Shown here: positions 1 to 8,157 of the stretch, piece by piece | How the letters are laid out: every line of letters starts with the position of its first letter | How positions within the stretch are numbered: position 1 is the stretch's first letter | Assembly: GCA_026989275.1 (NCBI GenBank) | Contig: JALSJQ010000025.1 | Location: 1-64,000 of the forward strand | Length of the DNA: 64,000 bases | Source of the DNA: Albidovulum sp. | Lineage (GTDB): Bacteria > Pseudomonadota > Alphaproteobacteria > Rhodobacterales > Rhodobacteraceae | Direction: 5' to 3' | Made by a program: the position numbers and the translations under genes | The notes under the pieces: generated by a model | What the model was told of the DNA's origin: nothing | Databases searched by the model: none | Seen by the model: only the letters and a program-made list of their open reading frames with translations

Positions 1-108
1 CATGAACCGCCGCGCCTTGACGTGGCGCAGGTAGCCACTGGCCAGGATGGAGGCGAGCTCCGAGACGATCTCCCGGGGCGTCATCAGGCGAGGGTCGCAT
101 TGCTGCAT
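1..108 (-). CDS. Small protein of recombinase-associated type, C-terminus cut off by window edge
   Basis: Thirty-six codons are visible from an ATG at 106-108, preceded by a strong AGGAGG at 115-120. The start reads MQQCDPRLMTPREIVSELAS and continues with ILASGYLRHVKARRF. Short proteins with an 'ILAxGxxRL' signature are, from memory, often found next to serine recombinases in alphaproteobacteria; no recombinase is visible here because the gene runs off the left end. The function is unknown and the assignment to that group is inference. Confidence 0.5.
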   Translation of the reverse strand, partial: MQQCDPRLMTPREIVSELASILASGYLRHVKARRFM

Positions 109-602
109 GTGGTTCCTCCTCCGCGGGAGCCGCGGGGGAGGAACTGCGTGGGCGTCGCCGGCGGAAGCGGGGCTCACACCGCGGTAAGGACCGATGCAGG
201 TCGCTTGCGGACCTGCCCACAGGCAGGCCTGGCGACACCCACAACGGTCTCCGCTTCGCGGCCGTCCCGCCGTCTGGTGGTTAGCGTCACGCCGGGCCGC
301 CGGTCGCGGCGCCGGCCTTCGCTGGGTTACCTACCGGAGGGGAGTTCGAAACGTCGGGTGGGTACCCCGCCTGCAACCTGGCTGTTAAACAAGATGGGCT
401 GTGAAACGGAGAATCGGAGAGTTCGAAGAGGATATGCATGGGTTGCGCCTGCAACCGTGGAGGTTGCGCTTGGACCCCACGCGCTTCATCTCGAACCGGA
501 GAATCAAGGGGGATGTACGCGGGGCCGTAAGTCCGCGTGAATCAAGGAGAAAAGCAAAGACTCCGAAGGGCTCACCCGACGGGGTCTCGCGTTAACCAAG
601 AA
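109..602. other. Gap between partial gene and tRNA-Asn, no convincing gene
   Basis: About 490 bases without a supportable gene. Open frames occur on both strands but none pairs a ribosome binding site with protein-like composition. A short inverted repeat (GGTTGC / GCAACC) sits at 441-456. The sequence lies between the tRNA 3' end and a recombinase-type small gene, so it could contain the end of an integrated element. Confidence 0.4.
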
Positions 603-619
603 CCGCCTTAAGTTGGCGG
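603..619 (-). terminator. Probable terminator of tRNA-Asn
   Basis: A perfect 5-bp GC stem (CCGCC / GGCGG) with a 7-base loop lies ten bases past the encoded CCA of the tRNA. Read on the minus strand it is followed by TTCTTGGTT. The T-run is short, so the call is moderate. Confidence 0.45.
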
Positions 620-628
620 ATTGAAATC

Positions 629-703
629 TGGCTCCGGCGGTAGGATTCGAACCTACGACCAAGAGATTAACAGTCTCCTGCTCTACCACTGAGCTACGCC
701 GGA
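629..703 (-). tRNA. tRNA-Asn (anticodon GTT), CCA encoded
   Basis: The minus strand folds as a full cloverleaf. The acceptor stem is TCCGGCG / CGCCGGA with discriminator G, the D arm contains AGCTCAGTGGTAGAGC, the anticodon loop is CTGTTAA with anticodon GTT (complement of 669-671), and the T arm contains GGTTCGAATCC. The 3' CCA is encoded at 629-631. Its 3' end points at the partial recombinase-type gene, as expected for a tRNA used as an integration target. Confidence 0.95.
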
Positions 704-880
704 TCCGGGCGGGGATATAGCAATCGATTCCCGCTTCGTCCAGAGGCAGGGGGTGCTGCGGCACAGATTTTTTCGTGCCTGCCCTGCCCGGCAAGGCGGC
801 ACCGGGAATGACCGAGAGGCGGATTGCCCGAGGGCTGCGGCCCCGCCTCGCGGAGCGCCCCCCGCCCGTGCCCCGGCGAC

Positions 881-1831
881 TCACTTTCCGAGCGCGAAAC
901 TCCCCTGCGCCGACAGCTGCCCGACCGGCGCCACCTCTCCTTCCTCGATCATCGCCAGCAGATGGGCCAGCACGTTGCGCTCCGCCATCGGCAGGAGCCG
1001 CGGATCGAGATCGACATAGACGGCACGGGTGATCTCGGCGGCCGTTCTCGGCCCTGTGGCAAGGGCGGCGCGGATCTGTTCGCTGCGCTCGGCGCGGTGA
1101 GCGCGGATCCAGTCGATCACCTCACGGGGATTGCGGACCACATCGCCATGCCCCGGCAGGTAGAGCGATTCGGAGCGGGTGCGGAGCTTGTCGAGCGATG
1201 CGAGAAATGCCGCGAGATCCCCGTCGGGGGGGGAGACGAGTGTTGTCGCCCAGCCCATCACATGGTCACCGGAGAAGAGCGCCTCGCCGAGGGCGAAGGA
1301 GAGGTGCTCGGCCATGTGGCCCGGCGTCTCGACCACCTCGATCCGCCACCCCTCTCCTCTCACGACATCGCCCTCGCCGAGCACCTCGTCGGGAGCAAAG
1401 CCCGTATCGACCCCTTCCCCACCGCCGATCGCGCCGCTTTCCGCCAATTGCCGCATCAGCGCCGAGCGGCCGCTGCCGGCCGGCCCGCAGCCAAGGATCG
1501 GCGCCCCGGTCAGCCGGGAAAGACGCGCCGCCCCGGCCGAATGATCGACATGGGGATGGGTGACGAGGATCCGCTCGATCCGCCGCGGCCCGCCGGCCGC
1601 ATCGACGAGAGCCGCGAGATGCGCCGGGTCGTCGGGGCCCGGATCGATCACCGTCACCCGCTCACCGGCGCCCCCGCCCACGAGCCAGCTGTTGGTGCCG
1701 GTGAAGGTCATCGGCGAAGGGTTGGGAGCCGTCAGCCGGCGAATGCCGGGCAGGACTTCCACCACCACGCCATGTTCGGGCGTGAAATCGAGGCTGAAAG
1801 GGGGCTTCGCCATTGTCCTGCGCTCCGTCAT
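881..1831 (-). CDS. Metallo-beta-lactamase-fold hydrolase (LACTB2/GloB-like)
   Basis: Predicted 316-residue zinc hydrolase. The HxHxDH metal-binding motif is at residues 92-97 (THPHVDHSAG), followed by ETPGHMAEHLSF, FSGDHVMG and YLPGHGD, which supply the remaining metal ligands. The C-terminal 50 residues, with a PRTAAEI helix and a conserved LPMAERNVLAHL stretch, match the winged-helix tail of LACTB2-like proteins. The start was set at 1831 because GGAGG lies just upstream; an internal ATG at 1813 is possible. It diverges from the kinase gene at 1946. The substrate is unknown (thioester, lactone or RNA are possible for the family). Confidence 0.85.
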   Translation of the reverse strand: MTERRTMAKPPFSLDFTPEHGVVVEVLPGIRRLTAPNPSPMTFTGTNSWLVGGGAGERVTVIDPGPDDPAHLAALVDAAGGPRRIERILVTHPHVDHSAGAARLSRLTGAPILGCGPAGSGRSALMRQLAESGAIGGGEGVDTGFAPDEVLGEGDVVRGEGWRIEVVETPGHMAEHLSFALGEALFSGDHVMGWATTLVSPPDGDLAAFLASLDKLRTRSESLYLPGHGDVVRNPREVIDWIRAHRAERSEQIRAALATGPRTAAEITRAVYVDLDPRLLPMAERNVLAHLLAMIEEGEVAPVGQLSAQGSFALGK

Positions 1832-1945
1832 GCCACCCTCCAGCCATGCAGGGCCGCCGCCGGCTTGGCAAGCCCCGGCGCAAGGTGCGTGCAGGCCCGA
1901 CCGCCGCTCTTGTGCCGCCTCTGCCGCCCCCCTACCCTCGGCGGC

Positions 1946-3304
1946 ATGTTTCGCTGGCTGAAGAAATACATGCCCCGCAGTCTCTATGGCCGGGCGGCGG
2001 CCATTCTCATGCTGCCGGTGGTGGTGGTGCAGATCACGGTGGCGGTGGTCTTCGTCCAGCGTCATTTCGAGGGCGTGACCCGGCAGATGACCAATGGCCT
2101 CGTCAGCGAGCTGCGCCTTGTCGAGCAGATCGCCGACGAGGCCCCCGACCGGCAGACGGCCCTGGCGCGTCTTGCCCCGGTTGCCGAGACGCTCGGCTTC
2201 GAGGTGGAGATCGTCCCTCCCGACGCACCGGCGCTGCCCGAGGGCCGCACCCTGTTCGATTTCACCGGCAGCGCCTTCATCGAATGGCTGCGCGAGATCG
2301 CTCCCGAGGTCAGCGAGGTGGACCTCACGCGGGCCGACTGGGTGCGGCTGCGCCTGCCGAGCCGCCACGGCCTTCTCGAGATCACCTTCAACCGCGCCCG
2401 GGTCTCGGCCTCGAATCCGCATCAGCTCCTCGTCCTCATGGTGACGATCGCGCTTCTCGTGACGACCGTCGCCTTCATCTTCCTGCGAAACCAGCTGCGG
2501 CCGATCCGCCGGCTCGCCCGGGCCGCCGAAGCCTATGGCCGCGGCGAGAAGATCCCCTATTCCCCTTCCGGGGCGACCGAGGTGCGGGCCGCGGGGCGCG
2601 CCTTTCTCGACATGCGCGAACGGATCGAGCGGCAGATCGAGCAACGGACCCTCATGCTCTCGGGCATCAGCCACGACCTGCGCACGCCGATCGCGCGGCT
2701 GCGACTGTCGCTGGAGATGCTCGGGGCCGACCCCGAGGAAAGCGCAGCCATGCGGCGCGACCTCGACGAGATGCAGCAGATGCTCGACGAGTTTCTCGAC
2801 TATGTGCGCGGCGGCGCCGGCGAAAGCAGCCAGCCGGCCGACCTCGCGGCCCTGCTCGAGGAAGTCCATGCCGATGCCGCGCGCAGCGGGGCCGACATCA
2901 CGCTCGATCTGCCGGCCGCTCGCCCGATCCTGCCGTTGCGCCGGCAGGCGATGCGCCGGGCGATCGACAATCTCGTTGCCAACGCCATGCGCCACGGCCG
3001 GCGCATCCGCCTCTCCCTCGAACGCGCCCCGGACAGCGGGCAGGGCGGGCGCACGCTCCATGTCGTCGTCGAGGATGACGGCCCCGGCATCCCCGCCGCC
3101 GATCGCCGCCGGGCGCTGCGCCCCTTCACCCGGCTCGACGACGCCCGCTCGCGCAACGCCGCCTCGGGGGCGGGGCTCGGCCTGGCGATCTCGGCCGACA
3201 TCGCCCGGCTGCATGGCGGACGGCTCGAACTCGGGGAGAGCCGACGCCTCGGCGGCCTCGAGGCCCGGATCATCCTGCCGCTCCCCAAAACGGATAACAC
3301 CTGA
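1946..3304 (+). CDS. EnvZ-like sensor histidine kinase, no adjacent response regulator
   Basis: A 452-residue membrane kinase. TM1 is at about residues 16-36 and TM2 at about 160-180, enclosing a periplasmic sensor region; a HAMP linker follows. The phospho-acceptor is His243 in GISHDLRTPIARLRLSLEML, which is the EnvZ type of H-box. The N box (DNLVANAMRHG) is near residue 346 and the G1 box (VEDDGPGIP) follows. EnvZ homologues normally sit beside ompR, but the left neighbour is a divergent hydrolase and the right neighbours are unrelated, so the partner must be elsewhere. No clear ribosome binding site was seen; ATG 1946 gives the expected short cytoplasmic N-terminus. Confidence 0.85.
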   Translation: MFRWLKKYMPRSLYGRAAAILMLPVVVVQITVAVVFVQRHFEGVTRQMTNGLVSELRLVEQIADEAPDRQTALARLAPVAETLGFEVEIVPPDAPALPEGRTLFDFTGSAFIEWLREIAPEVSEVDLTRADWVRLRLPSRHGLLEITFNRARVSASNPHQLLVLMVTIALLVTTVAFIFLRNQLRPIRRLARAAEAYGRGEKIPYSPSGATEVRAAGRAFLDMRERIERQIEQRTLMLSGISHDLRTPIARLRLSLEMLGADPEESAAMRRDLDEMQQMLDEFLDYVRGGAGESSQPADLAALLEEVHADAARSGADITLDLPAARPILPLRRQAMRRAIDNLVANAMRHGRRIRLSLERAPDSGQGGRTLHVVVEDDGPGIPAADRRRALRPFTRLDDARSRNAASGAGLGLAISADIARLHGGRLELGESRRLGGLEARIILPLPKTDNT

Positions 3305-3612
3305 ACCGGGAGCCTCGGCCCCCTCCCCGGCAGGGGCACCGTCCGTATCCGCATGCCCGACAATATCCCGACATTCCCCGGATCATTTCGGAGCGGGAGC
3401 CGGACACGCGCAATGGATGTCCCATGCAACAAATCATGAGGGAATCGTCATCTTCCTGAACCGACCCTGCCCAGAAATCGTCATCAGCGGCTGCTTGAAA
3501 CGGTCTGGCCGGGCGGGGGCTCGTGAACGGCACGGCACAGCGGCACCAGGCAGACCGCACAGGCGATGGGTCAGGCCGAAGGTGCCGACCATGCTGCAAA
3601 GGAGGCGAGGAG
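3305..3612. other. Intergenic stretch, nothing recognised
   Basis: About 300 bases between the kinase and the next gene. It has an A+T-richer patch around 3415-3460. No gene, tRNA or clear terminator was found; it may hold the promoter of the following small gene. Confidence 0.4.
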
Positions 3613-4116
3613 ATGATTTCGAGAGCCCATTCGGCCCAGTCCGCCCGGGCCCAGGTCAATGCCGTGATCGCCCGCCTGCCGCGGATGAGCCGGCACAAGC
3701 TGCGCGAATGGCAGCGGAAGGTCGAACGGATCCTGGCCCGCCGCCCCGACGACGGCGAGGCGATCCGGCTGCTCGAAGCCATCAGGGCCGAAAAGGCGCG
3801 CCGCCCCGAGAGCGAGCGGCGCATCGTCACCGGCCTCATCGCCTGGGAGCCTCACGCACCAGGGCGGCGCCGTTTCCACGGCTGGGCCGGCACGCGCAAG
3901 GTCGCCGTGATTCTCAAGCTCGCCAATCATGGAGCGGCCCGCCGGGCGGTCTATGCTCTCGAGATCGAGGGGGAACGCCACCCCTCCACCTTCGACCGTA
4001 TCGACAGTGCCCGCGCCGCGGGAGAGCGTCTCTTCGCCGCCCGGCATGGAAGCCGCCTCTCGCCCCCCGAAGATGCCGCGAGGGAACGGCCGAACCTGCC
4101 CGTGACCGCAGGCTGA
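3613..4116 (+). CDS. Hypothetical basic protein, 167 residues
   Basis: Not recognised. The start has GGAGG upstream at 3601-3605. The N-terminal 75 residues are predicted helical and rich in Arg, Lys and Glu (HKLREWQRKVERILARRP); the middle contains GWAGTRKVAVILKLANHGAA and the C-terminus is Ala/Arg/Pro-rich. There is no signal peptide or membrane segment. Its composition fits a cytoplasmic protein, perhaps nucleic-acid binding, but this is only inferred from charge. It stands alone, with more than 300 bases free on either side. Confidence 0.6.
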   Translation: MISRAHSAQSARAQVNAVIARLPRMSRHKLREWQRKVERILARRPDDGEAIRLLEAIRAEKARRPESERRIVTGLIAWEPHAPGRRRFHGWAGTRKVAVILKLANHGAARRAVYALEIEGERHPSTFDRIDSARAAGERLFAARHGSRLSPPEDAARERPNLPVTAG

Positions 4117-4475
4117 AAGCGCACGAACCTGCCGGCCTCCCGCGCTCTCTTGCGGTCGAGCCGCACAGGCCGGCCCGATCCGCCGGCCGCTTCGGCATGC
4201 ATGCGTGCGGTGCGGATCCGGCAGCGCACCTGCAAGCGCAGCCTCGGTCGTCATCCGAGCGAGTGGCCCGTCGAGTGCGGCCCGGCCCTCGAGCACCCAC
4301 GCCGCACCATCCCCGGCCCGCTCCATGCCTGCGCTCCTTTCATGGGACAACTCGCTCATGGACAGCTTCATGGAGAATCGCATGGGGAAAGGGCTTCAGC
4401 ACCGCTCGCGGCGCCGAAGCCCCGGTCTGCATGCAGTGATGCACCGTCCCGCCCCGGGAGCGGGCCGGCGGCAGA
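4117..4475. other. Intergenic stretch between convergent genes
   Basis: About 360 bases between the ends of the hypothetical gene and the P460 gene. Frames here are open only because of the high GC content. A weak 5-bp GC hairpin lies at 4448-4464, possibly the end of the P460 transcript. Nothing else is supported. Confidence 0.4.
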
Positions 4476-5024
4476 TCACTTCATGTGGATGGCATCGGTC
4501 GTGAAGAGGTAGTCACCCCCCGGTGCCCCCGAATGGCAGGCAATGCACCCCTTGTCGGCCCCCTTGGCGACCCGGCCGGCAAGCATCATGCCCTTCGGAT
4601 TGGTCATGACCGAACCGTCCGGGGCATATTTCACCCAGAACCAGTCCTGGTTGTCCGGGTCGAACCCCTTCTCGCGACGGAACATGACGGTGATCGCGCC
4701 AAGATGCTTGTCGGGCGCCATCATCACCTCCGAGGCCTCGACTCCGGCCGGCCCGTAATTGCGCTTGACGACGAGAACCCCCTCATGCCCGTCGACGCTC
4801 GCCTTGCTGTAGAAGGTTTCGAGCATCATGCCGTGGGGCTCGGTGCCCTCATAGGGGATGGTATGGATCGCCCCCGGCCCGACCAGCCCGGCCGCCTCCA
4901 TCTGCTTCCAGAGCTTCGCGGCATAATCGACATCTTCCCTGCTGCCGAAAGGCGCCGCCATGGCCGCCCCCGCCAGGCCGAGCACGGTCATCAGGGTTGC
5001 GGTGAATTTCATTGTCCCCTGCAT
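4476..5024 (-). CDS. Cytochrome P460 family protein, exported c-type heme protein
   Basis: About 182 residues with an N-terminal signal peptide (MKFTATLMTVLGLAGAAMA) and a C-terminal heme-binding motif CIACH (Cys160, Cys163, His164) followed by SGAPGGDYLF, typical of the P460 / cytochrome c' beta family. Family members oxidise hydroxylamine or bind NO in the periplasm; the characteristic Lys-heme cross-link needs a lysine in the beta fold, and the VVKRNYG segment is a candidate that I cannot verify. Starts at 5033 (GTG), 5030, 5024 and 5012 are all in frame; 5024 was preferred because GGGAG lies eight bases upstream. No ammonia- or hydroxylamine-oxidation genes are nearby, so NO or hydroxylamine detoxification is the likelier role. 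Confidence 0.85.
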   Translation of the reverse strand: MQGTMKFTATLMTVLGLAGAAMAAPFGSREDVDYAAKLWKQMEAAGLVGPGAIHTIPYEGTEPHGMMLETFYSKASVDGHEGVLVVKRNYGPAGVEASEVMMAPDKHLGAITVMFRREKGFDPDNQDWFWVKYAPDGSVMTNPKGMMLAGRVAKGADKGCIACHSGAPGGDYLFTTDAIHMK

Positions 5025-5307
5025 CGTCATCACTCCCTGTCAATTCGGTTCCGGTAATCCGATCTCCCGACGGGGGACGCCTGCCCTCCACCGGAAGGTG
5101 CACATGAAGCTGCGCGCCACATGGGGCGGCAACATCCGAAGGATACGGCAAGGAGCGCCCTTGCGGGGTTCACCTTGGCTGAAACTTTCGTGAGCGGCCG
5201 TGTCCTTTCGTGTGATCTCCTTCATCATGGCCCCGATGGAAGCGGCCGCGAGGACCCTCCTGCGGCCCATGAACGACCACACGAACCCGAACGAAAGGAT
5301 GCGTCCC

Positions 5308-5730
5308 ATGCCGTTTCATTCTCCACACTTCGTTCGTGCTGCCCCCCTCCGGCGACACGGCCTGAGGGCGGGGAGCGGCCTGCTCCTTCTCGGCATCTTC
5401 CTCCTCGCCCGGGGGGCCGGCGCGCTCGCGGGCGGCATGCCGCCGCCGGAAAGCCCGCCGCTTCCCGCCTGCGTCGTCAACGGCACCGACAACCGGCTGA
5501 TCCTGCTTCTGGTCACGCCTGCGGGCGGCAGGCTCGTGCAGGAGACGGCGCCGGGCGCGGCTCTGTGCATGACGAGCGTCGAGCCGGTCATTGCCATGTC
5601 CTTCGGCTCGGCCGACGCGCTCGAGGGGTGCAGCGTGAAGCTCGCACCGGGAGAGAGCGTCACCCTCCTTGCCCATGAGGATTTCGACCGCTGCCGCTGG
5701 GCGCCCCCCATGCCCACCCCGCGGCACTGA
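5308..5730 (+). CDS. Hypothetical exported protein, 140 residues
   Basis: Not recognised. ATG 5308 has AAAGGA eight bases upstream. A long N-region is followed by a hydrophobic stretch (LLLLGIFLLARGAGALAGG), either a signal sequence or an anchor, then a domain with four cysteines (PACVVNGT, ALCMTSV, EGCSVKL, DRCRWAP) that could form two disulfides outside the cytoplasm. It diverges from the P460 gene across a 280-base gap that must hold both promoters. Function unknown. Confidence 0.6.
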   Translation: MPFHSPHFVRAAPLRRHGLRAGSGLLLLGIFLLARGAGALAGGMPPPESPPLPACVVNGTDNRLILLLVTPAGGRLVQETAPGAALCMTSVEPVIAMSFGSADALEGCSVKLAPGESVTLLAHEDFDRCRWAPPMPTPRH

Positions 5731-5921
5731 ACGGCGCGGGGGGAAGCCGTCTTTCCCTGCCCGGAGATTCGCGGGCATCACCCGGCCGCATCACGGCCCG
5801 TCGTCTTCCCGCCACGGGCGGAGAGCCGCAGCCGATCGAAAGACCTTCCCTCCGCCCCTTCGACTGACTAGAGATCGCCGAAGAGCGGGCAGCATCGCTC
5901 ATGGCCGGGAGTGCAGGCAGG

Positions 5922-8039
5922 ATGAACGAGGATCCGCAGGAAAGGCCGACCGCGGCACAAGCGGAGGGCACGGGGACCGTCAAGGTGGTCTTCACCCCCT
6001 CGGGGCGGCGCGGCGAGATCGAACGGGGCACGAGCGTCCTCGCGGCAGCGCGCATGCTGGGGGTCGATCTCGATTCGGTCTGCGGCGGACGGGGGATCTG
6101 CGGCCGGTGCCGGGTGCGGCTTGCCGAAGGGACCCATCCGAAGGAAGGGTTTCACGTCGCCGCCGAGGCACTGAGCCCCCCGAACGAGGTGGAGGCGCGT
6201 TACGACCGGGTGCGCGGCCTCGGGAAAGGTTTTCGCCTCGGCTGTCAGGCGCGGATCCTCGCCCCGGCCGTGATCGACGTGCCACCCGAAAGCCAGGTGC
6301 ACCGCCAGGTGGTGCGCAAGGACGCCGATGCCCGCCCCGTGCCGATGGCGCCGGCAACGCGCATCCGCCTCGTCGAGGTGCCGCCGGCCACGCTCGAGGC
6401 GCCCGCCGGTGCCGCCGAGCGGATCCGCACCGCCTTCGCCGCAAGCTGGGGGGAGGAATATCCCGCCGCCGCCAAGCTCGTCATTCCCCCGGCGCTGCTG
6501 CCGGCGCTCCAACCGGCCCTTGCAGCCGGCAAGGGAACGGTCAGCCTCGCCATCCATGCCGACCCGCCATCGGCGCCGCCCGTGCTCGTCGCTCTCTGGC
6601 CCGGTTTTCGCAAAGAACCCGTCTTCGGCATCGCGGTCGATGTCGGTTCGACCACCATCGCCCTGCATCTGGCGGATCTTGCCACCGGCGAGGTGGTCGC
6701 CTCGAGCGGGCGGATGAACCCGCAGATCCGCTTCGGCGAAGACCTGATGAGCCGGGTTTCGCACGCGATGATGCATCCCGGGGGCACCGCCGAAATGACC
6801 GCGGCCGTTCGCGAGGCGATCGATGCGCTCATCGGCGAAGCCGGTACGGAGGCGGGCATCCGGGCCGGCGACATTCTCGAAGCGGTGTTCGTCGGCAATC
6901 CGGTGATGCACCACCTTCTTCTCGGCATCGACCCCTCCCCCCTCGGCCAGGCGCCCTTCGCGCTGACGACCAATGGCGCCCTGCGACTCACGGCCCGCGA
7001 TCTCGGCCTTGGGGCCCTGCCGGGCGAGGCACGGATCTATCTGCCACCGCTCATTGCCGGCCATGTGGGCGCCGATGCGGCGGCGGTGATCCTCGCCGAA
7101 GCCCCGCACCAGGCCGAGGAGCTGACGCTGATCGTCGATGTCGGCACCAATGCCGAGATCATCCTCGGCGACAGGAACGGTCTTCTCGCCTGTTCCTCGC
7201 CGACCGGTCCGGCCTTCGAGGGCGCGCAGATCTCCGCCGGCCAGCGCGCGGCGCCCGGGGCGATCGAGCGCGTGCGCATCGACCCGGTGACGAAGGAGCC
7301 GCGCTTCAAGGTGATCGGGGTCGCGCCCTGGTCGGATGAGGAAGGGTTCACCGAGGCGGTCGCCGAGGTCGGCATCACCGGCATCTGCGGTTCGGGGATC
7401 ATCGAGGCGGTGGCCGAGATGCGCATGGCCGGCATCCTCGATGCGGCCGGGCTCATCGGCGCGCCCGAGGCGGTTGGCAGCGCGCGGATCGTCACCGAAG
7501 GGCGGACCCATGCCTATGTGTTGCACGATGCCCGCCGCGAAGGCGGACCGCGCATCGCCATCACCCAGAACGACGTGCGCGCCATCCAGCTGGCCAAGTC
7601 GGCGCTTCATGCCGGGGCGCGGCTGCTGATGGACGAACGGGGGGTCGAGCGGGTGGACCGGATCGTGCTGGCCGGAGCCTTCGGCGCCCATATCTCGCCG
7701 CTTCATGCGATGGTGCTCGGCATGATCCCCGACGCACCGCTCGAGAAGGTCGTCTCGGCCGGCAATGCCGCCGGCACGGGGGCGCGACTCGCTCTCGCTT
7801 CCTGCGAGGCCCGGGCCGAGATCGAGGAGGTGGTCCGCCATATCCGCAAGGTCGAAACCGCCATCGCACCCCGCTTTCAGGAACATTTCGTGGCGGCCAA
7901 CGCCATTCCCCACGCGCACGAACCCTATACGGAGCTGCGCAAGGTGGTCGATCTGCCCGAGATCGACTTCAACGCCGCCCGCAGGGCCGCCCGTGATGCC
8001 GAAGGAGGGGGGCGTCGCCGCCGGCGCCGGCGTTCGTGA
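5922..8039 (+). CDS. Ferredoxin/ASKHA protein resembling reductive activators of corrinoid proteins (RACo-like)
   Basis: A 705-residue protein with an N-terminal plant-type 2Fe-2S ferredoxin domain (Cys54, Cys60, Cys63 in SVCGGRGICGRC, fourth Cys108 in FRLGCQ) joined to a large ASKHA ATPase region (GIAVDVGSTTIALHL and IVDVGTNAEIILGDRNG). This architecture is that of DUF4445/RACo proteins, which use ATP to reduce inactive Co(II) corrinoid proteins and restore methyl transfer. No corrinoid protein or methyltransferase is in the window, so the client is elsewhere. The C-terminus ends in a run of arginines. ATG 5922 was chosen with GGGAG about ten bases upstream; ATG 5901 is also in frame. It converges on the Liv operon. 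Confidence 0.85.
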   Translation: MNEDPQERPTAAQAEGTGTVKVVFTPSGRRGEIERGTSVLAAARMLGVDLDSVCGGRGICGRCRVRLAEGTHPKEGFHVAAEALSPPNEVEARYDRVRGLGKGFRLGCQARILAPAVIDVPPESQVHRQVVRKDADARPVPMAPATRIRLVEVPPATLEAPAGAAERIRTAFAASWGEEYPAAAKLVIPPALLPALQPALAAGKGTVSLAIHADPPSAPPVLVALWPGFRKEPVFGIAVDVGSTTIALHLADLATGEVVASSGRMNPQIRFGEDLMSRVSHAMMHPGGTAEMTAAVREAIDALIGEAGTEAGIRAGDILEAVFVGNPVMHHLLLGIDPSPLGQAPFALTTNGALRLTARDLGLGALPGEARIYLPPLIAGHVGADAAAVILAEAPHQAEELTLIVDVGTNAEIILGDRNGLLACSSPTGPAFEGAQISAGQRAAPGAIERVRIDPVTKEPRFKVIGVAPWSDEEGFTEAVAEVGITGICGSGIIEAVAEMRMAGILDAAGLIGAPEAVGSARIVTEGRTHAYVLHDARREGGPRIAITQNDVRAIQLAKSALHAGARLLMDERGVERVDRIVLAGAFGAHISPLHAMVLGMIPDAPLEKVVSAGNAAGTGARLALASCEARAEIEEVVRHIRKVETAIAPRFQEHFVAANAIPHAHEPYTELRKVVDLPEIDFNAARRAARDAEGGGRRRRRRRS

Positions 8040-8106
8040 CGGCGAGGAAACGGCTCGTGCAACGGTTCGGGAGACAGCCGGGCAGGCGGCCGGAGCGCGA
8101 GAGCAG

Positions 8107-8129
8107 GAGGGGCGGCCGGGCCGCCCCTC
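8107..8129. terminator. Bidirectional hairpin between convergent genes
   Basis: An 11-base GC-rich inverted repeat (GAGGGGCGGCC / GGCCGCCCCTC) separated by one base lies between the end of the RACo-like gene and the end of the Liv substrate-binding gene. The position suits a shared terminator, though no T-run follows on the plus strand. Confidence 0.5.
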
Positions 8130-8157
8130 TCGTCGCGCCTCGAAAGCGGGCCGGATC

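Noticed and set aside
22-595. Three overlapping plus-strand frames near the left end.
   Set aside because: None has a family pattern, and the translations are low in protein-like composition; an upstream partial gene on the other strand explains the first 108 bases.
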